Assembly (NCBI RefSeq): GCF_902499045.1
Contig: NZ_CABVPL010000001.1
Location: forward strand, 186,001-250,000
Direction of reading: 5' to 3'
Length of the DNA: 64,000 nt
Origin: Burkholderia latens
GTDB lineage: Bacteria > Pseudomonadota > Gammaproteobacteria > Burkholderiales > Burkholderiaceae
Part shown: positions 46,862 to 56,603 of the stretch, piece after piece
Position numbering within the stretch: the first letter of the stretch is position 1
Layout of the letters: the number at the start of each line of letters is the position of its first letter
Notes under the pieces: generated by a model
Told to the model about the DNA's origin: nothing
Database searches by the model: none
The model's input: only the letters and a program-made list of their open reading frames with translations
Made by a program: the position numbers and the translations under genes

Positions 46862-47744
46862 GTCCAGGCCCGGCATGCCCGGCCGCATTGAGTGACAGTA
46901 TTCGCGCGGGCGCACGTCGCGTTCGAGCGCGTCGGCATCGAGCCGGCGGACGTCCCTGCCGCGCACCCGCGCGGTTTTCCGTTACGCGATCACGCCGCAC
47001 GCCGGACGCAAGTGCCGGCGTAAGCGCACCCATGCGCTTCGTTCATGGCGGAATCCCGCTGCGCGCCGATATCGTGGCGGCCGCCGCGCTATTTCCAGAG
47101 TGTGTTTTCGTCACACGGCGTGTCGACCGGGAATCGAATTGAGTGGCGGCCTGCATTTGACCCGCCCGTGTGCCGGTTTCATATTTTCCAGATTGAAAAT
47201 ATGTGGCGGAATGTTGAATATTCCGGTTTTCCAATTCACTGGCTGAAATGGTTCCCGATTGTTTTCATCGTCATCAATCCGCCTCCTGTATTGCGGCGCA
47301 AAAAAACGTCGCCGGCTCGATATCGAATCTCCGTGTTTTACGGATTGCCAGGCGCACCGGCGGATTTAGCCCGATTCGGCCGGATCGCACCGAAAGGCGG
47401 GAGACCCGCGTCGCTTGCGGACAGGTGCAAGTAGAAAGTACGCATTTCATTCATCTTGTTCCGCTTGCCAAACATCGACTGGAAAACCCTGTATTTTTGA
47501 TATAGCCTTGTCTGATCAAAAGCAGGGGCAGTAATCAAATCAACAGAAAGTCGCTGCATAAAAACAAGGGGCCACCATCATGTCATCCGGCTAGTTTGCA
47601 TTCGCAAACGAAAAATGGATTAACCGGAAGTTCATCCGCGAATAAACCGACGTCGTGCCGCGACCGCCGGAGGGCACGCTTGCGCCCCCGATTTATCGCC
47701 GTCGCCGACCCGATTCAACAGCCATGTTGACGCAGAGGGGAAGC
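46862..47744. other. Long AT-rich leader region of the autotransporter gene
   Basis: These 883 bases hold no convincing gene, although frames without recognised domains exist (47,045-47,434). From about 47,160 the base composition drops sharply to AT-rich, unlike the rest of the window. Two inverted repeats (47,181-47,202 and 47,208-47,224) lie in it. This looks like a regulatory region for the large autotransporter, possibly one bound by a xenogeneic silencer. Confidence 0.6.
47181..47202. promoter_or_regulatory. Inverted repeat, possible operator upstream of the autotransporter
   Basis: Perfect 8-bp arms ATATTTTC and GAAAATAT are separated by six bases. A second imperfect repeat with arms GGAAT and ATTCC follows at 47,208-47,224. 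The symmetry suggests a dimeric regulator site about 550 bases before the autotransporter start. Confidence 0.5.
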
Positions 47745-50700
47745 ATGAACATTGCGCATTCGACTTCGACGAAGAGCGGGGACGCGTTGCCGAGACTCCT
47801 GTTGCCGACCGGTGTCTTCCTGGCGCTGTCCGGCGCCGGCATCGTTCCCGCGTATGCGACCTGCAGCACCGCAGGCACGACGGTCACCTGTTCGGGCGTC
47901 GCGAACCCGCTGGCGCCGAGCTACTCGAACAGTGCCAACAACCTGAACGCCACCGTCAATCCGGGCGCGAGCGTCGGCGTGCTGCTCGGCGTCGGCGGCA
48001 CCGCGATGTCGCTGACCGGCAACAACGTCACGCTGACGAACAACGGCACGATCGATCCTTCCGCGCTCGGCTCGGGGCTCGGCGTGCTGTCGAGCGGCAC
48101 GGTGGTCGGCAATGCGGCGGCGAGTACCACGACCGTCATCAACAACGGCACGATGAACGGCTCGACCGGCGTCGCGATCAGCGGCGTGACGGGCATGGCG
48201 CTATCGGTCCAGAACGGCACGGGCGGCGTGTCGACCATCACCAACACCGGCTCGATCGGCTCCACCCCGCTGGTCGGAGCAACGCTCACCGGCGCCGACG
48301 CGCCGGTGGTCGCCGCATACGGCGGCGGCCAGGTGAACATGTCCAACAGCGGGACGATTACCGGCCGCGTATCGCTCGGCTCGAGCGGCACGCCTGGACA
48401 GGGCAATACGTTTACCAACTCGGGCACGATCAACGGCGGCGTGTCGATGGGCGCGGGCAGCACGAACACGTTCAATGCGGTGACGGGCTCGTCGGTCAAC
48501 ACGGCGGGCGGCACCGGCGGCGCGTTCAACATCACGGTCGGTCCGTTTACGCTCGGTGTTGCCGCGACCGGCGTCGTCGACGGCGGCGCGGGCGGCGACA
48601 ATACGCTCAACCTGACGCAGGGCGCCGCTGCGAACGGCACGATCGCGGTCAACAACTACATCAACTTCAATCATCTCGACGTCATCGGCGGCGCCTGGAC
48701 GATCAACGGCGCGTCGACCGCGCAGAACGCGACGCTGTCGGGCGGCGTCGCGATCATCAACGACAACGCGTCGCTCGGCACGGGCACCATCACCGGTGGC
48801 GGCGGCGCGCTGCAGGCGGGTACGGCCGGGCTCGACGTGTCCGCCAATGTGACGCTCGGCGCGGGCGGCCTGACGGTGCAGGGCGCAACCGGGCTCACGC
48901 TGTCGGGCACGGTGTCGGGCGGCGGCGCGCTGACGAAGAACGACGGCGGCACGCTGACGCTGTCGGGCGCGAACAGCTATGCGGGCGGCACGAACCTGAA
49001 CGGCGGCGGGCTGGTGGTCGGCAACAATTCGGCGCTCGGCGTGGGCGCGCTGAACGTCAATGCGGCGGCGACGCTCGACACGAGCACGAACGTGACGCTC
49101 GACAACGCGGTCAATCTCGCCACCGGCGCGACGCTGACCCTCGGTGGCAGCAACAATCTCGGGCTGTCCGGCGCGATCAACGGCACCGGCGGCCTCGTGA
49201 AGAACGGCGCGGCAACGACGACGCTGAGCGGCGTGAACACGTACACGGGCGACACGACCATCAACAGCGGCACGCTCGCGCTGAGCGGCGCGGGCAGCCT
49301 GTCCGCGGGCGGTACGGTGAACCTGGCCGGCGCGGGCGCGACATTCGACCTGAGCGGTGCATCGGGCGCCCGCACGATCGGCGCGCTGGCGGGCGCGGCC
49401 GGCACGAGCGTGAACCTCGGCGCGAATTCATTGACGCTCGGCGGCGCCGTCAATGCGACCTACGCCGGCACGATCGGCGGCTCGGGCAGCGTGACGCTGT
49501 CCGGCACCGGCACGCAATCGCTGACCGGCACCAACGTCTATACGGGCGGCACGAACCTGAACGGCGGCAATCTCGTCGTCGGCGGCAACGCGTCGCTCGG
49601 CTCTGGCGCGGTCAACGTCAACGGCTCGTCGACGCTCGACGCGACCGCGAACGTGTCGCTCGCGAACGCCGTCAACATCGCCACCGGCACGACGCTCACC
49701 GTTGGCGGCAGCACGGATCTCGGGCTGGGCGGCACGGTCTCCGGCGGCGGCGGGCTCGTGAAGGACGGCGCGGCGGCGCTGACGTTGAGCGGCGCGAACA
49801 GTTTCGCGGGCGGCACGACGCTGAACGCGGGCAGCCTCGTGCTCGGCAACGCCGCGGCACTCGGCACGGGTGCGTTGACGGTCGGCGGCGCGGCGACGCT
49901 CGATGCGAGCACGAACCTGACGGTCGGTAACGCGATCGATCTCGGCGCGGGCACGGCGCTCACCGTCGGCGGCAGCAACGCGCTCGCACTCACCGGTGCG
50001 ATCTCCGGCGCGGGCGCGTTGGTGAAGGACGGTGCCGCGACCACGACGCTGGCCGGCGCGAACACGTACACGGGTGGCACGACGATCAACGCGGGCACGC
50101 TGGCGATCGGCGCGGGCGGCAGTCTTGCCGCGACCGGCGCGGTGAATCTCGCGAATGCCGGCGCGACGCTCGATCTGAGCGGTGCGTCGGGCACGCAAAC
50201 GATCGGTGCGCTCGACGGCGTGAGCGGCACGAACGTGAATCTCGGCGCGCACGCGCTGACGCTGGGCGGGACGGCCAGCGGCACGTTCGGCGGCGCGATC
50301 GGCGGCACGGGCAGCCTGACGCTGGCGGGTACCGGTACGCAGACGCTGAACGGCGCGAGCACGTATTCGGGCGGCACGGCCCTCAACGGCGGAACGTTGA
50401 TGCTCGGCAACGCCGCGGCGCTCGGCACGGGCGCGCTGACCGCCGGTGGCGCGGCGACGCTCGATACGAATGCGGCGCTGTCGGTCGCGAATGCGATCGA
50501 TCTCGGCGCGGGCGCGACGCTCACGCTCGGCGGCAGCAATGCGCTCGGCCTGAGCGGTGCGATTTCCGGGGCGGGTGCGCTCGTGAAGAACGGTGCCGCG
50601 ACCACGACGCTGACGGGCGCGAACACGTACACGGGCGGCACGACGATCAACGCGGGCACGCTGGCGATCGGCGCGGGCGGCAGCCTCGCATCGACGGGCA

Positions 50701-53354
50701 CGATGAACCTCGCGAGCGCTGGTGCGACGCTCGACCTGAGCGGCGCGTCGGGCGCGCAGACGTTCGGTGCGCTGTCGGGCGTGAGCGGCAGCAACGTGAG
50801 CCTCGGCGCCAACGCGCTGACGTTGGGCGGAACCGCCAGTGGCACGTTCGGCGGCGTCATCGGCGGCACGGGCAGCGTGACGCTCGCGGGCACCGGCACG
50901 CAGACGCTGAACAGTGCGAACACCTATTCGGGCGGCACGACGCTGACGAGCGGTGCAGTGGTGCTCGGCAATGCGGCGGCACTCGGTACGGGCGCGCTGA
51001 GCGTCGGCGGCGCGGCGACGCTCGATACGAATGCGGCGCTGTCGGTCGCGAATGCGATCGATCTCGGCACGGGCGCGACGCTCACGCTCGGCGGCAGCAA
51101 TGCACTCGGCCTGAGCGGCGCGATTTCCGGCGCGGGTGCGCTCGTGAAGCACGGCGCGACGACCACGACGCTGACGGGCGCGAACACGTACACGGGCGGC
51201 ACGACGATCGACGCGGGCACGCTGGCGATCGGCGCCGGCGGCAGCCTCGCGTCGACCGGCACGGTCAATCTCAGCGGCACCGGGGCGACGCTCGACCTGA
51301 GCGGCGCGTCGGGCGCGCAGACGTTCGGTGCGCTGTCGGGCGTGAGCGGCAGCAACGTGAGCCTCGGCGCCAACGCGCTGACGGTGGGCGGAACCGCCAG
51401 CGGCACGTTCGGCGGCGTCATCGGCGGCACGGGCGGCCTGACCGTCGCGGGCAGCGGCACGCAGACGCTGACCGGCAGCAACACGTATACGGGCGGCACC
51501 ACGATCGCGTCGGGCGGCACGCTGCAGCTCGGCAACGGCGGCACGTCGGGCAGCGTTGTCGGCGACATCGTCGACAACGGTGCGCTCGTCTTCAACCAGT
51601 CGGGCAACGTGACGCTGGCCAACGTGTTGTCGGGTACGGGCTCGCTGACGCAGGCGGGCAGCGGACAACTGACGCTGACGGGCATCAATGCGCTGAGCGG
51701 ACCGACCACCGTCGCCGCGGGCACGCTCGCGGTCGACGGTTCGCTCGGCCAGTCGGCCGTGACCGTGCAGAGCGGCGCGACGCTGACGGGCACCGGTACG
51801 GTCGGCGGCCTCGTGGTCCAGGGCGGCGCGTTCGCCGCTGCGGCGCAGCCGGGCGCGGCGCTGCACGTGGCCGGCAACGTCACGTTCCAGCCGGGTTCGA
51901 CGCTGCAGGTCGCCGTCACGCCGCAGCAGAGCGGAAGCATCGCGGCGGGCGGCACGGCCACGCTGAACGGCGGCGCCGTCCAGGTGCTCGCGAACCAGGC
52001 CAGCTACCAGCCGACCACGACGTACACGATCGTCAGCGCATCGGCCGGCGTGCAGGGCACGTTCAGCCAGGTGACGTCGAACTACGCGTTCCTGATGCCG
52101 ACGCTCAGCTACGATCCGAACCACGTGTATCTGCAACTGGTCGCAAATGGCACGTCGCTGCCCGATGTCGCGACGACGCCGAACCAGCGCGCGGTCGCGA
52201 CCGCGATCGGGGCGCTCGGCGCGGGCAACCGGCTGTACGACACCGTGCTGACGACCGACGCGGCCACTGCACGCCGCGCCTACGGGCTGCTCGACGGCGA
52301 ACTGCAGGCGAGCCTGAAGAGCATGCTGCTGCTCGACAGCCGCTACGTGCGCGATGCGGTGACCGATCGCGTGCGCCAGGGGCTCGCGCCCGGGTCGGGG
52401 CCGCTCGCCGCGCTGTCGTCGGGCGGCGCCGCGCTGTGCGGCGACAACACGGCCGGCACGACCGATCGGGCGCTGCCGCCGGAACGCCGCATCGGTTCAC
52501 GCGAAGGCTGCTACGGCGGCTCGCCTTACCAGCCCGTGGTGTGGGGGCAGGCGTTCGGCGGCCGCAGCCGGCTTGCCGGCGACGGCAACGCGTCGACGCT
52601 CAACCGCAGCATGACGGGCTTCATCGCCGGTGCCGACATGGCGTTCAACGACAACTGGCGCGGCGGTCTCGCGGCGGGCGTCACGCACAGCTCGCTCGAC
52701 AACGACCAGAGCGCGTCGGCGTCGGTCAACAGCTACTACCTGTCGCTGTACGGCGGCGCGCAGTACGGCCCGCTCGGCGTGCGCGGCGGTGCGTCGTACA
52801 CGTGGTACCGAATCAACAGCGACCGCTATCCGGGCTTCGCCGGCTTCTCCGATCACGATTCGGCCGGCTACAACGCACATTCGGCGCAGGTGTTCGGCGA
52901 AGTCGGCTACGCGATGCCGGTCGGGCCGGTCGCGCTCGAACCGTTCGCCGGCCTCGCCTATGTGAACCTGCATACCGACGGCTATACGGAAAGCGGCGGT
53001 GCGGCCGCGCTGCGGGCCGGCGGCCAGACGACCCACGTCGGCTTCTCGACGCTCGGGCTGCGCGCCGCATCGCAGCTCGGCGCGATCGCGAGCAGCACGT
53101 TCACCGCGCGCGGGACGGTCGGCTGGCGGCATGCGTTCGGCAACGTGCGGCCGTCGTCGGCATTCACGTTCGCGAACGGCGGCACGTCGTTCCAGGTGTC
53201 GGGCGTGCCGATTGCCCGCGACAGCGCGGTGCTCGAGGCGGGCATCGACGCGAACGTCACGAAACGGCTGACGCTCGGCCTCACGTTCAGCGGCCAGTAC
53301 GGCAGCGGCGTGCGCGACAACGCGGTGCTCGGCAACATCCTGTGGAAGTTCTGA
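47745..53354 (+). CDS. Large type Va autotransporter with repetitive passenger
   Basis: An 1869-residue surface protein. A signal peptide (residues 1-38, ending VPAYA) leads a Gly/Ala/Thr/Ser-rich passenger built of passenger-associated repeats (GALVKDGAATTTL-ANTYTGGTTINAGTL), expected to form a beta-helix. A tandem 187-residue (561-bp) unit starts at residues 752, 939 and 1126. The last ~270 residues form a 12-strand barrel ending in NILWKF with the terminal aromatic. GAGGGG precedes the ATG. Such proteins usually mediate adhesion or aggregation. Confidence 0.95.
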   Translation: MNIAHSTSTKSGDALPRLLLPTGVFLALSGAGIVPAYATCSTAGTTVTCSGVANPLAPSYSNSANNLNATVNPGASVGVLLGVGGTAMSLTGNNVTLTNNGTIDPSALGSGLGVLSSGTVVGNAAASTTTVINNGTMNGSTGVAISGVTGMALSVQNGTGGVSTITNTGSIGSTPLVGATLTGADAPVVAAYGGGQVNMSNSGTITGRVSLGSSGTPGQGNTFTNSGTINGGVSMGAGSTNTFNAVTGSSVNTAGGTGGAFNITVGPFTLGVAATGVVDGGAGGDNTLNLTQGAAANGTIAVNNYINFNHLDVIGGAWTINGASTAQNATLSGGVAIINDNASLGTGTITGGGGALQAGTAGLDVSANVTLGAGGLTVQGATGLTLSGTVSGGGALTKNDGGTLTLSGANSYAGGTNLNGGGLVVGNNSALGVGALNVNAAATLDTSTNVTLDNAVNLATGATLTLGGSNNLGLSGAINGTGGLVKNGAATTTLSGVNTYTGDTTINSGTLALSGAGSLSAGGTVNLAGAGATFDLSGASGARTIGALAGAAGTSVNLGANSLTLGGAVNATYAGTIGGSGSVTLSGTGTQSLTGTNVYTGGTNLNGGNLVVGGNASLGSGAVNVNGSSTLDATANVSLANAVNIATGTTLTVGGSTDLGLGGTVSGGGGLVKDGAAALTLSGANSFAGGTTLNAGSLVLGNAAALGTGALTVGGAATLDASTNLTVGNAIDLGAGTALTVGGSNALALTGAISGAGALVKDGAATTTLAGANTYTGGTTINAGTLAIGAGGSLAATGAVNLANAGATLDLSGASGTQTIGALDGVSGTNVNLGAHALTLGGTASGTFGGAIGGTGSLTLAGTGTQTLNGASTYSGGTALNGGTLMLGNAAALGTGALTAGGAATLDTNAALSVANAIDLGAGATLTLGGSNALGLSGAISGAGALVKNGAATTTLTGANTYTGGTTINAGTLAIGAGGSLASTGTMNLASAGATLDLSGASGAQTFGALSGVSGSNVSLGANALTLGGTASGTFGGVIGGTGSVTLAGTGTQTLNSANTYSGGTTLTSGAVVLGNAAALGTGALSVGGAATLDTNAALSVANAIDLGTGATLTLGGSNALGLSGAISGAGALVKHGATTTTLTGANTYTGGTTIDAGTLAIGAGGSLASTGTVNLSGTGATLDLSGASGAQTFGALSGVSGSNVSLGANALTVGGTASGTFGGVIGGTGGLTVAGSGTQTLTGSNTYTGGTTIASGGTLQLGNGGTSGSVVGDIVDNGALVFNQSGNVTLANVLSGTGSLTQAGSGQLTLTGINALSGPTTVAAGTLAVDGSLGQSAVTVQSGATLTGTGTVGGLVVQGGAFAAAAQPGAALHVAGNVTFQPGSTLQVAVTPQQSGSIAAGGTATLNGGAVQVLANQASYQPTTTYTIVSASAGVQGTFSQVTSNYAFLMPTLSYDPNHVYLQLVANGTSLPDVATTPNQRAVATAIGALGAGNRLYDTVLTTDAATARRAYGLLDGELQASLKSMLLLDSRYVRDAVTDRVRQGLAPGSGPLAALSSGGAALCGDNTAGTTDRALPPERRIGSREGCYGGSPYQPVVWGQAFGGRSRLAGDGNASTLNRSMTGFIAGADMAFNDNWRGGLAAGVTHSSLDNDQSASASVNSYYLSLYGGAQYGPLGVRGGASYTWYRINSDRYPGFAGFSDHDSAGYNAHSAQVFGEVGYAMPVGPVALEPFAGLAYVNLHTDGYTESGGAAALRAGGQTTHVGFSTLGLRAASQLGAIASSTFTARGTVGWRHAFGNVRPSSAFTFANGGTSFQVSGVPIARDSAVLEAGIDANVTKRLTLGLTFSGQYGSGVRDNAVLGNILWKF
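49998..51680 (+). repeat. Three tandem 561-bp repeats in the autotransporter passenger
   Basis: Unit starts at 49,998, 50,559 and 51,120 are exactly 561 bases (187 codons) apart. The first two units are full length; the third diverges after roughly its first 400 bases. The DNA as well as the protein is very similar, so the array is recent or kept uniform by recombination. A partial related half-unit precedes it from about 49,740. Confidence 0.85.
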
Positions 53355-53390
53355 CCGGCGCATGACCGGCGGCGGCGCCCGCGCGCCTTC

Positions 53391-53426
53391 CGATGCCCCG
53401 CGACGCCTGTCCGTCGCGAGGCATCG
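53391..53426 (+). terminator. Hairpin after the autotransporter gene
   Basis: Fourteen-base arms (53,391-53,404 and 53,413-53,426) pair with one mismatch around an eight-base loop, 36 bases after the autotransporter stop. There is no T-run. Confidence 0.6.
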
Positions 53427-53516
53427 CTGCGTCGCTGCGCACGTTCGCGGTTCTGACCTATCCTGTGCGAAACACGCGACGCGCGCCGCGCGTCGCGCCT
53501 CGACACAGGAGGATCG

Positions 53517-55742
53517 ATGCCGAATCACGCCGAAGCCACTACGACGCAGGCGCCGCAGGTCGCGCCTGTTCCCCCCGTTCAAGCGTCGGGCCCCGCATTC
53601 ATCGCGCCCGAAGCCGATCCGCAGGCGCTCGCGCGCAACAACCAGTACGTGCTGAAGTCCGGCGACGCGTTCGTGGTCAGCGACGCGCTCGGCGACATCG
53701 GCGGCCATGACGACGGCCTGTTCGTCGACGACATGCGTGTGCTGTCGACCTGGCGTCTGACCTTCGGCGGCCGTGCGCCGTCGCTGCTGTCGGGCGCGAC
53801 GAGCGCCGACAACGCGTCGTTCACCGCGCATCTGACGAACCGCCCGCTGCCGCCGCTCGGCGGTCACGAGACGCCCGAGGGCGTGATCCACATCGAACGG
53901 ATGCGCGTGCTCGCGGGCGACGTGCTGTACGAAGCGCTGACGCTGACGAACTACGGCGCGAGCGAGGCCGAAGTGCCGCTGTCGCTGTCGTTCGCGGCGG
54001 ATTTCAAGGACATGTTCGAAGTGCGCGGCACGCAGCGGCCGAAACGCGGCACGGTCGTTGCGCCGCGCGTCGACGCGGGCGCGGTGCGGCTGCGCTACGA
54101 CGGCCTCGACAAGGTCGAGCGCAACGTGACGATCCACTTTTCGCCGGCGCCCGACGCGCTGTCGGTCGATCGCGCGGACTACACGTTGACGATCGCCGCG
54201 CAGGCCTGCGTGTCGATCTATCTGACCGTCGACGCGACGCTCGGCGACGCGCACGACGGCGAACGGCCGGGGTGCGGCCGCGTCGCGCTGCGCACCGCGC
54301 TCGTCGGCGTGCATCGCGAGATGCGTTCGCGGCGCGAGTCGATGGCGCGCGTGCATACCGGCAATCCGCTGTTCGACGCGTGGCTCGACCGCTCGCTCGC
54401 GGACCTCGGGCTGCTCACGACGCAGCTCGACACCGGCCCGTATCCGTATGCGGGCATTCCATGGTTCTCGACGCCGTTCGGCCGCGACGCGATCATCACG
54501 TCGCTGCAGATGCTGTGGCTGCAACCGTCGCTCGCGCGCGGCGTGCTGCGCTTTCTCGCGACGCACCAGGCGCGCGAGACGTCCGCGTTCCGCGATGCGG
54601 AGCCCGGCAAGATCATGCACGAGTTCCGCCGCAGCGAGATGGCCGCGACGGGCGAGGTGCCGTTCGCGCTGTATTACGGCGGCGTCGATACGACCCCGCT
54701 GTTCATCGTGCTGGCCGGCGCATACGTCGAACACACCGGCGACGATGCGCTGATGGACGAGCTGTGGCCCGCGCTCGAGCGCGCCGCGCAATGGGTGACC
54801 GACAAGTGCGACCGCAATCCGTACGGGCTGCTCGATTACCAGCGCACGTCGGAGCGCGGCCTCGCGAACCAGGGCTGGAAGGACAGCCACGATTCGGTGT
54901 TCCACGCGGACGGCCGTTTCCCGGACGGGCCGATCGCGCTCGTCGAAGTGCAGGCGTACGCGTGCGCGGCGCTCGAGGCGATGGCGATGTGCTCGCAGCG
55001 GCGCGGCCATCCCGCCGATGCGGCGCGTTACGCGCTGCGCGCGAGGACGCTGCGCGACCAGGTCGAAGCGCTGTTCTGGATGCCGGACGGGCAGTTCTAC
55101 GGGATCGCGCTCGACGGCCACGGCGATCTGTGCCGCGTGCTGGCGTCGAATGCCGGCCATCTGCTCGCATTCGGGCTGCCCGACGCGGAGCGCGGCGCGG
55201 CGGTCGCCGGCGTGCTCGGCTCGACGCTGTTCCAGACTGGCTGGGGTGTGCGCACGCTCGCGGCCGGCCAGCCGCGCTTCAACCCGATGGCGTATCACAA
55301 CGGTTCGGTATGGCCGCACGACAACGCGCTGATCGCGCGCGGGCTCGCGCGCTACGGCGACAAGACGGCCGCGGTGAACCTGCTGCGCGCGCTGTTCGAA
55401 GCGGCGGTCAGCTTCGAGATGCGGCTGCCGGAACTGTTCTGCGGGTTCCCGCGCCGGCGCGGCGAGCCGCCGACCGCGTATCCGGTCGCATGCCTGCCGC
55501 AGGCGTGGGCGGCCGGCGCGCCGTTCATGATGCTGCAGGCGTGTCTCGGCGTGAGCATCGACGCGGCGTACCACGAAGTGCGCGTCGAGCGCCCGGCGCT
55601 GCCGGAAGGCGTCGACTGGCTGCGCATCGACGATCTGCGGGTCGGCGACGATACCGTCACGCTGACGTTCCGGCGCGTCGACGGCCAGGTGGTCGCGGCG
55701 GCGGAGCAGCCGGGGCGCGTGAAGGTCGTTGCCGTGCTGTGA
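53517..55742 (+). CDS. Amylo-alpha-1,6-glucosidase/glycogen-debranching family glycosidase
   Basis: A 741-residue (alpha/alpha)6-barrel glycosidase. The N-terminal domain (residues ~40-240) is of the bacterial debranching N-terminal type (NNQYVLKSGDAFVVSD, GLFVDDMRVLSTWRLTFGG). The catalytic part shows IPWFSTPFGRDAIITSLQ, NQGWKDSHDSVFHADG and YHNGSVWPHDNALIA, typical of amylo-1,6-glucosidase relatives. The actual substrate in Burkholderia is not known. AGGAGG precedes the ATG. There is no glg cluster nearby. Confidence 0.9.
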   Translation: MPNHAEATTTQAPQVAPVPPVQASGPAFIAPEADPQALARNNQYVLKSGDAFVVSDALGDIGGHDDGLFVDDMRVLSTWRLTFGGRAPSLLSGATSADNASFTAHLTNRPLPPLGGHETPEGVIHIERMRVLAGDVLYEALTLTNYGASEAEVPLSLSFAADFKDMFEVRGTQRPKRGTVVAPRVDAGAVRLRYDGLDKVERNVTIHFSPAPDALSVDRADYTLTIAAQACVSIYLTVDATLGDAHDGERPGCGRVALRTALVGVHREMRSRRESMARVHTGNPLFDAWLDRSLADLGLLTTQLDTGPYPYAGIPWFSTPFGRDAIITSLQMLWLQPSLARGVLRFLATHQARETSAFRDAEPGKIMHEFRRSEMAATGEVPFALYYGGVDTTPLFIVLAGAYVEHTGDDALMDELWPALERAAQWVTDKCDRNPYGLLDYQRTSERGLANQGWKDSHDSVFHADGRFPDGPIALVEVQAYACAALEAMAMCSQRRGHPADAARYALRARTLRDQVEALFWMPDGQFYGIALDGHGDLCRVLASNAGHLLAFGLPDAERGAAVAGVLGSTLFQTGWGVRTLAAGQPRFNPMAYHNGSVWPHDNALIARGLARYGDKTAAVNLLRALFEAAVSFEMRLPELFCGFPRRRGEPPTAYPVACLPQAWAAGAPFMMLQACLGVSIDAAYHEVRVERPALPEGVDWLRIDDLRVGDDTVTLTFRRVDGQVVAAAEQPGRVKVVAVL

Positions 55743-55856
55743 CGCAGCGGGCATCGGCATGCGGTTGCGCGGAGGTTGCGCGATGTCGCGCCACGTCCGC
55801 GCACGGCGGCATAGAATCGTGACATGACCCCTCGAACGATGGCGGAGGCACCTACG

Positions 55857-56108
55857 ATGACGACCGACAACCGGCCCGACGACGGCGAGCACAAGCTCGA
55901 GAATCTCGAAGCGGCGGTCGACCACCTGCACAAGTCGATCGAATCGCAGAGCATCGCGGTTGGCGCGGCGAAGGGCATCCTGTTCAGCCTGATCGAAACG
56001 CTCGGCGCGCTGATCGGCGATCCCGACCTGCCCGAACATGCGCGCTCGGGCTACGAGGCGCTGCGCGACAAGGCGAGCGAATTGCGCGGCGGCCTCGAGC
56101 GGCACTGA
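55857..56108 (+). CDS. Conserved hypothetical helical protein
   Basis: An 83-residue acidic protein with long amphipathic helices (HKLENLEAAVDHLHKSIESQSIAVGAAKGILFSLIETLGALIGD), perhaps a coiled coil. GGAGG lies nine bases before the ATG at 55857; an upstream ATG at 55824 lacks a good site. It is not a family I can name. It lies 77 bases before the first IHF/DnaA-type module. Confidence 0.65.
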   Translation: MTTDNRPDDGEHKLENLEAAVDHLHKSIESQSIAVGAAKGILFSLIETLGALIGDPDLPEHARSGYEALRDKASELRGGLERH

Positions 56109-56184
56109 CGAGCAGCTTGGCCGGCGCTGCCGCAAGGCGCGCGCTGGCGCTGCCCGATTCCGCGCGGTGCGCACAAAAGCCCGT

Positions 56185-56249
56185 GCGATCAACGACTTGG
56201 CAATCTGGTGCGCAGGATATCCACATGCTTGCCAACAAAATCTGTGGAG
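56185..56249 (+). repeat. Module a: IHF-type core plus paired inverted DnaA-like boxes
   Basis: The IHF-like core GATCAACGACTTG starts at 56,185. The left 9-mer ATATCCACA lies at 56,215-56,223 and the right 9-mer TGTGGAGAA at 56,241-56,249, separated by 17 bases containing TTGCCAACA. AAAA lies 9-12 bases before the core. Confidence 0.9.
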
Positions 56250-56350
56250 AACCGGCCGCCCGCGAAGCCGCCGTGCGCGGTGGGCGGCAACGCCGTCAAT
56301 CGGTGCCGCATCGTTGACCTGCCGACGCCGATCTACCAAATCCCCTTTTG

Positions 56351-56415
56351 TATCAGCGTGTTACACGTCACATTGATGGAATATCCACAGGCTTGCCAAC
56401 AAAATCTGTGGATAA
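56351..56415 (+). repeat. Module b: IHF-type core plus paired inverted DnaA-like boxes
   Basis: The core TATCAGCGTGTTA (56,351) has the W position correct but one mismatch in ATCAA. The left 9-mer ATATCCACA is at 56,381-56,389 and the right 9-mer TGTGGATAA at 56,407-56,415; its complement TTATCCACA is a perfect DnaA box. Spacer and distances equal those of the other copies. Confidence 0.9.
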
Positions 56416-56527
56416 GTCTGACGTGATTGCTTCTCGATGGTTGCGTATTCGGCGCTCGGGAACGGGCTCGGCCGGATGCGTGCACACCGGCTGCCCGCTG
56501 CGTGCATCGGCACGATAATTCGTGCGC

Positions 56528-56592
56528 GATCAACGAGTTAGACCCTGGGTACCCAGGATATCCACATCGTTGCCAACACAATCTGTGGACAA
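56528..56592 (+). repeat. Module c: IHF-type core plus paired inverted DnaA-like boxes
   Basis: The core GATCAACGAGTTA is at 56,528, the left 9-mer ATATCCACA at 56,558-56,566 and the right 9-mer TGTGGACAA at 56,584-56,592. It ends 12 bases beyond the 3' end of penR. Confidence 0.9.
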
Positions 56593-56603
56593 GCACGGCC
56601 CCG

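Larger units (their letters stand above)
56109..56603. other. Intergenic region carrying modules a-c
   Basis: The 495 bases between the 83-residue gene and the penR stop contain three of the eight 65-bp modules (56,185-56,249; 56,351-56,415; 56,528-56,592). No gene is supported here. Confidence 0.7.

Noticed and set aside
47045-47434. A 129-residue plus-strand frame in the autotransporter leader
   Set aside because: It runs through the AT-rich regulatory stretch, with no domain and no ribosome site.
49428-52136. Very long minus-strand open frames (902 and 461 residues) opposite the autotransporter
   Set aside because: They are shadows created by the GC-rich, repetitive coding strand; composition is Arg/Ala-rich or Pro/Val/Ala-rich without domains, and the plus-strand gene has a signal peptide, repeats and a barrel.
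52497-56339. A 1280-residue minus-strand open frame
   Set aside because: It lies opposite the autotransporter barrel and the debranching enzyme, has no domain and an Arg/His-rich composition typical of antisense frames in high-GC DNA.
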